Part shown: one piece after another, positions 5,388 to 8,623 of the stretch
How the letters are laid out: each line of letters starts with the position of its first letter
Position numbering within the stretch: position 1 is the stretch's first letter
Position numbers and translations under genes: made by a program
The notes under the pieces: model-generated
Seen by the model: only the letters and a program-made list of their open reading frames with translations
Told to the model about the DNA's origin: nothing
Database searches by the model: none
DNA from: Clostridia bacterium
Lineage (GTDB): Bacteria; Bacillota_A; Clostridia; Christensenellales; Borkfalkiaceae
Reading direction: 5' to 3'
DNA: 8,623 nt
NCBI GenBank assembly: GCA_017399665.1
Contig: JAFQBR010000013.1
Span: 1 to 8,623, forward strand

Positions 5388-6548
5388 ATGAAGATTTTAC
5401 ACACTTCCGATTGGCATATCGGTAAAAAGCTTGTGAAAAAAGCAAGACTAGAAGAGCAAAAGCAGGCTCTTTTGGAAATTTGCAATATTTGTGATAGAGA
5501 GCAAGTTGACCTAGTTTTAGTAGCTGGGGATATTTTTGATACCTTTATTCCCTCTGCTGATGCCGAAGAGGTGTTTTTTGAATTTATACATAAACTAGCA
5601 ACTCCTTCACGCGCGGTAGTGTTTATTAGTGGTAATCACGACGATTGGCAAAGATTAAGCGCTCCTTGTGTTTTGGCAAGCAAATATAACGCTTATATTT
5701 TTGGCGGTGAAAACACACCCAGCGTTGGCGGAGCAGATGTTAAAGCTATAAGGGCAGGTAAAAACTTTATTGAAATCGCAAAGGGGGAGGAATGTGTTTA
5801 CGTTGGAGCTTTGCCATATCCCAGCGAACTACGACTAGGTGAAAAGAAAAGCGATTTACCTTACGGTGAAAAGATAAAAGAGTGGATTAGTGAATGCTTT
5901 GAAAACAACGTGAACAACCATCCGCAAATACTTATATCACATCTGTTTATGCTTGGCGGACAGAAGAGTGAAAGCGAAAGAGATATAGAGCTTGGCGGAG
6001 CAAGAATAGTGGAAAATTCGGTTATACCAAGTGATATTTTATATACCGCCCTTGGTCATCTACATAAACGTCAAGTGATAAGTAAGGATAGAAATATAAT
6101 ATACAGCGGTTCTTTACTTTGTTATTCTTTTGATGAAATCGGTCACGAAAAATCAGTTACGTTGTTTGAAGTTTACGACAATAAAGTGCAAAATTTACAA
6201 ATTTTACCGCTAAATTGTGGCAAACGCTTAGTAAAAATAGTTGCTGATAACGTCGAAAAAGCAAAAGAACTTTTAGAAATGTATTCAGACTGTCACGTCT
6301 TTTTAACCTTAAAGCTAAATGGGGTTTTATCTGAAAGTGAAAGCAGAGAATTGTTTGGAAATTATCCACAGCTTGTAGATTATAAGCTGGAAATACTTTC
6401 TGACTATAACGCGGTTTTAGGGGAAGAGAGAAAAAGGCTTAACAGCAAGCAGTTATTTGAAGAGTATTACAAAGAAAAAAATAACGGCGAGCAGCCACCT
6501 GAAGAAATTATGAAAATTTATCTTGAAGCAATTAGCGAGGAAGAATAA
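5388..6548 (+). CDS. sbcD: Nuclease subunit SbcD (Mre11-like)
   Basis: This 386-residue metallophosphoesterase is the nuclease half of SbcCD, which opens hairpins and trims double-strand ends in an ATP-dependent way. The phosphoesterase motifs are complete: D8-W-H10, G47-D48-I-F-D51, G82-N-H84-D85, H185 in I-S-H, and G223-H224-L-H226, which bind two metal ions, typically Mn2+. The C-terminal part (about 275-386) contains the capping domain and a helical SbcC-binding tail. Length is normal for the family (about 380-400). The SD GAGGAA (5374-5379) is 8 bases before ATG. The stop overlaps the sbcC start by one base (TAATG at 6546-6550), so the two subunits are translationally coupled. It diverges from the replication operon across 211 bp. 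A weak promoter candidate (TTGATA at 5337-5342) would give almost no leader, so I do not assign one. Confidence 0.97.
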   Translation: MKILHTSDWHIGKKLVKKARLEEQKQALLEICNICDREQVDLVLVAGDIFDTFIPSADAEEVFFEFIHKLATPSRAVVFISGNHDDWQRLSAPCVLASKYNAYIFGGENTPSVGGADVKAIRAGKNFIEIAKGEECVYVGALPYPSELRLGEKKSDLPYGEKIKEWISECFENNVNNHPQILISHLFMLGGQKSESERDIELGGARIVENSVIPSDILYTALGHLHKRQVISKDRNIIYSGSLLCYSFDEIGHEKSVTLFEVYDNKVQNLQILPLNCGKRLVKIVADNVEKAKELLEMYSDCHVFLTLKLNGVLSESESRELFGNYPQLVDYKLEILSDYNAVLGEERKRLNSKQLFEEYYKEKNNGEQPPEEIMKIYLEAISEEE

Positions 6549-8623
6549 TGAAACCGTTGTATCTTGAAATTGAAGGGGTAAAAAGCGTATCCGAAAAGCA
6601 GACTGTCAATTTTGAGCGTGTTGCCAAAAGCGGTATTTTTGGTGTTTTTGGTAAAACGGGTAGCGGTAAAACTACTATTTTAGACAGTATAGTTCTTGCT
6701 TTATACGGAGATGTTACAAACTCTGTAGGAAATAAAGATTTTGTAAATACGGGGTGTAGCCGTGCAAGGGTTATGCTCACTTTTTCCGTGCTAGAAAATG
6801 GCGAAAGGGGAGTATATAAGGTAGAAAGAGTTTATAAATTTGATAAGAAAAGAGAAAATTTAACTTCTTCTGCTTATTTAAGTAAAATTGTAGAAGGGGA
6901 AGAATACCCGATTGCAGAAAATACAAAGCAGGTTAACGAAAAACTAGAAAGTGAAATAATAGGGCTTGATAAAAAGGACTTTTTAAAGTGCATAGCTTTA
7001 CCGCAAGGCGCTTTTTCGGACTTTATAAAGCAAACCCGCTCTTTAAGGCTTTCTTTTGTGGGTAAGCTTTTCGGGCTTGAAAAATATGGAAAGCCTTTAG
7101 CTGATAAAATTACTTTAAAGGACAGAATATTAAACGATAAGCAAAATCAGCTACTTGGCGAAAGCTCGGCATTAGAAGTCTACGATGAAAACTACTTACA
7201 AGAAAGCAAAAAGCAGTTGGATGAAGTAACTGAAGAGTTAGATAAAGCAACTAAAGAAATGAATGCCGAAAAAGAGAAATTCGAGCTTGTAAAAACGCAA
7301 TATAATCTTTGTGAAGAAAGGCAAGATAAAATTGACGTAAGAAATAAAAAACTAGCCTATATGCCCGTTATCGAGGGTTATAGGCGCGAAATTGATATTT
7401 ATGATAACGCCTTATTTGCTAAAAAAGAGATGGAACTTTATTTGCAAAGTCAACAAACGATAAAGCTAGTAGAAAAAAACATTGCAGACTTTAACAAAGA
7501 GAAAGAAAGCCTTGGAGCTAGAAGAATAAAGGTTTATAACGAGTTTAAAAATATACCGCAAATGCAGGAGGATTTAGCCTTACTTATAAGCAAAAAAGAG
7601 CTATCTAAAGGTATAGCGGAAAAGATAGATTGGCTTGAAAATAAGAATAAAGAGCTTATTAAAGAACGTGAGGAATACAAAAAATTAACTTTAGAAAAGC
7701 TCACTTTAACAAAGAAGAAGGAGGAGGCTTTAAAAGAAGAAAGCAGTTGTTTAAAAAAGGCGGAAGAATTTAATACGAAGCAGGCGCTATCTTTACTTGC
7801 AAGCAAACTTTCTTTAACCGCAGTAAACGAGTTTGCAAGCCAACAGCTTGACTTTTTAAATGAATTATTAACTCGTTTAAAGCAAGAGCAAATATCGACT
7901 GAAAGTGCTGTTAATCGACTTATAGCCCAACAAATTGAAAAAATTAAAGCTCTTTTATCAAAGGAAACGGGCGAAGTTGGGGTGGATGCCTTAAACGAAT
8001 GTATTTGCGTTATAGAAAAAAATCAGATGTTTATAGCAAAGGCGCAAAAGGCAAAAGAAGTCTTTATTCAAGCGGAAACTAACCTTAACGCAGTTGAAGA
8101 AAAAATGCAACAAAGCCTTAAACGTGGAAAAACACTTAAGGATGAATGCGATCTTTATCAAACAGAAGTCAACGCCTTTTTGCAAGGAAAAAGTTTTGAG
8201 CAAGCGAAAAAGGATACGGAATTAGCAATTAAATGGACTGTAAAAAGAATTGACGAAATAAACAAGGAATTTGAAAGCGTTAACGAAGAGTTAAACAGCA
8301 GTGCAGCAAAAATTGCTCAGTATGAATCGGATTTAGCTAATGCTAAAAAGATAAATAAGGAAACTGCTTACGCCCTTGAAAACAAGCTTACTGCAAAGGG
8401 TATTACTTTAGAAAACGCCGTTGCAATACTTGAAGATAGCGAAAGGATAGAAAAAAATCGCGCAGTAGAGCAGTCTTTTACCAAAGAACTTGCCCATTTA
8501 GAAAGTGCTATTGGCGAGCTAAATGAAAAACTTAAGGACGTGACAGTTAGTAAAGAAGATTACGAAAAAGCACGCCTTTTATATACAAGTAAAGAAGAAA
8601 TTTGTATTTTTATTAATAAAAAA
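6548..8623 (+). CDS. sbcC: Exonuclease ATPase subunit SbcC (Rad50-like), 3' truncated by window end
   Basis: The frame is open for 692 codons and runs off the window. This SMC-like ATPase drives SbcD on DNA ends. Walker A is G35-K-T-G-S-G-K-T42, followed by the family signature C148-I-A-L-P-Q-G-A-F-S157 and R-L-S-F-V-G-K-L-F. A long Lys/Glu-rich coiled coil begins near residue 185. Full-length SbcC is usually 1000-1150 residues, so the ABC signature, Walker B and return head are beyond the edge. Residues about 609-692 look like the returning coiled-coil arm, which puts the apex upstream. No CxxC zinc hook occurs in the visible part; only C485-I-C487 lies near the expected apex. The SD GAGGAA (6537-6542) is 5 bases before ATG, inside the sbcD end. 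It is co-transcribed with sbcD. Confidence 0.95.
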   Translation, partial: MKPLYLEIEGVKSVSEKQTVNFERVAKSGIFGVFGKTGSGKTTILDSIVLALYGDVTNSVGNKDFVNTGCSRARVMLTFSVLENGERGVYKVERVYKFDKKRENLTSSAYLSKIVEGEEYPIAENTKQVNEKLESEIIGLDKKDFLKCIALPQGAFSDFIKQTRSLRLSFVGKLFGLEKYGKPLADKITLKDRILNDKQNQLLGESSALEVYDENYLQESKKQLDEVTEELDKATKEMNAEKEKFELVKTQYNLCEERQDKIDVRNKKLAYMPVIEGYRREIDIYDNALFAKKEMELYLQSQQTIKLVEKNIADFNKEKESLGARRIKVYNEFKNIPQMQEDLALLISKKELSKGIAEKIDWLENKNKELIKEREEYKKLTLEKLTLTKKKEEALKEESSCLKKAEEFNTKQALSLLASKLSLTAVNEFASQQLDFLNELLTRLKQEQISTESAVNRLIAQQIEKIKALLSKETGEVGVDALNECICVIEKNQMFIAKAQKAKEVFIQAETNLNAVEEKMQQSLKRGKTLKDECDLYQTEVNAFLQGKSFEQAKKDTELAIKWTVKRIDEINKEFESVNEELNSSAAKIAQYESDLANAKKINKETAYALENKLTAKGITLENAVAILEDSERIEKNRAVEQSFTKELAHLESAIGELNEKLKDVTVSKEDYEKARLLYTSKEEICIFINKK

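Noticed and set aside
5291..5485. Minus-strand frame overlapping the sbcD start
   Set aside because: It covers the sbcD ribosome site and first codons and has no recognisable protein features. It is an antisense shadow.
7534..8203. Minus-strand Phe/Leu/Ser-rich frames (7534-7806, 7991-8203)
   Set aside because: They are antisense to Lys/Glu-rich coiled-coil codons of sbcC (AAA/GAA/AAG reading as Phe, Phe and Leu). The forward frame is continuous with clear SbcC motifs.
5388..8623. SbcCD-like pair as part of a defence island
   Set aside because: The motifs and gene lengths fit the ordinary sbcD-sbcC operon, and no defence partner genes lie in the window.

Overview
The window looks like a chromosomal stretch from a low-GC Gram-positive anaerobe of the Clostridia type, probably an uncultured gut lineage. 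The evidence is an A+T-rich composition, tRNA genes with encoded CCA ends, strong Shine-Dalgarno sites, a DnaD-domain/DnaI-type helicase-loader gene pair (a Firmicutes arrangement), and an sbcD-sbcC operon. No integrase, transposase, phage gene or CRISPR array is visible. Both edges cut genes: a tRNA on the left and sbcC on the right.

Bases 1-263 hold the end of a tRNA operon: a tRNA 3' fragment, tRNA-Gly(GCC), tRNA-Cys(GCA) and an intrinsic terminator. Bases 269-419 are an unusual chain of small hairpins separated by GATTTCAT-type linkers, resembling a MITE-like intergenic repeat. It lies directly in front of a HIT/GalT-fold protein gene (441-932). A promoter of near-consensus quality (1072-1100) then drives a TIGR02206/YwaF-type membrane protein (1128-1892), a family distantly related to TMEM164. 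Both + strand genes end in the same perfectly duplicated 71-bp segment (937-1007 and 1878-1948), which carries an intrinsic terminator. The second copy sits between convergent genes and may also stop the YhhN/TMEM86-family gene (1977-2696, minus strand).

Bases 2808-5176 (minus strand) encode a helicase-loading pair: a 478-residue DnaD/DnaB-type protein with an apparent run of four DnaD-like repeats, followed two bases later by a DnaI/DnaC-type AAA+ loader. Divergently, across a 211-bp promoter region, lie sbcD (5388-6548) and sbcC (from 6548 to the window end). These form the Mre11/Rad50-like nuclease that trims hairpins and DNA ends.

Most of the window is housekeeping: tRNA supply, replication initiation or restart, and DNA-end processing. 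The less ordinary parts are the middle membrane-protein pair, whose distant eukaryotic relatives both act on ether phospholipids; the 71-bp duplication flanking one of that pair; the multi-hairpin element; and an SbcC whose visible 692 residues contain no CxxC zinc hook.
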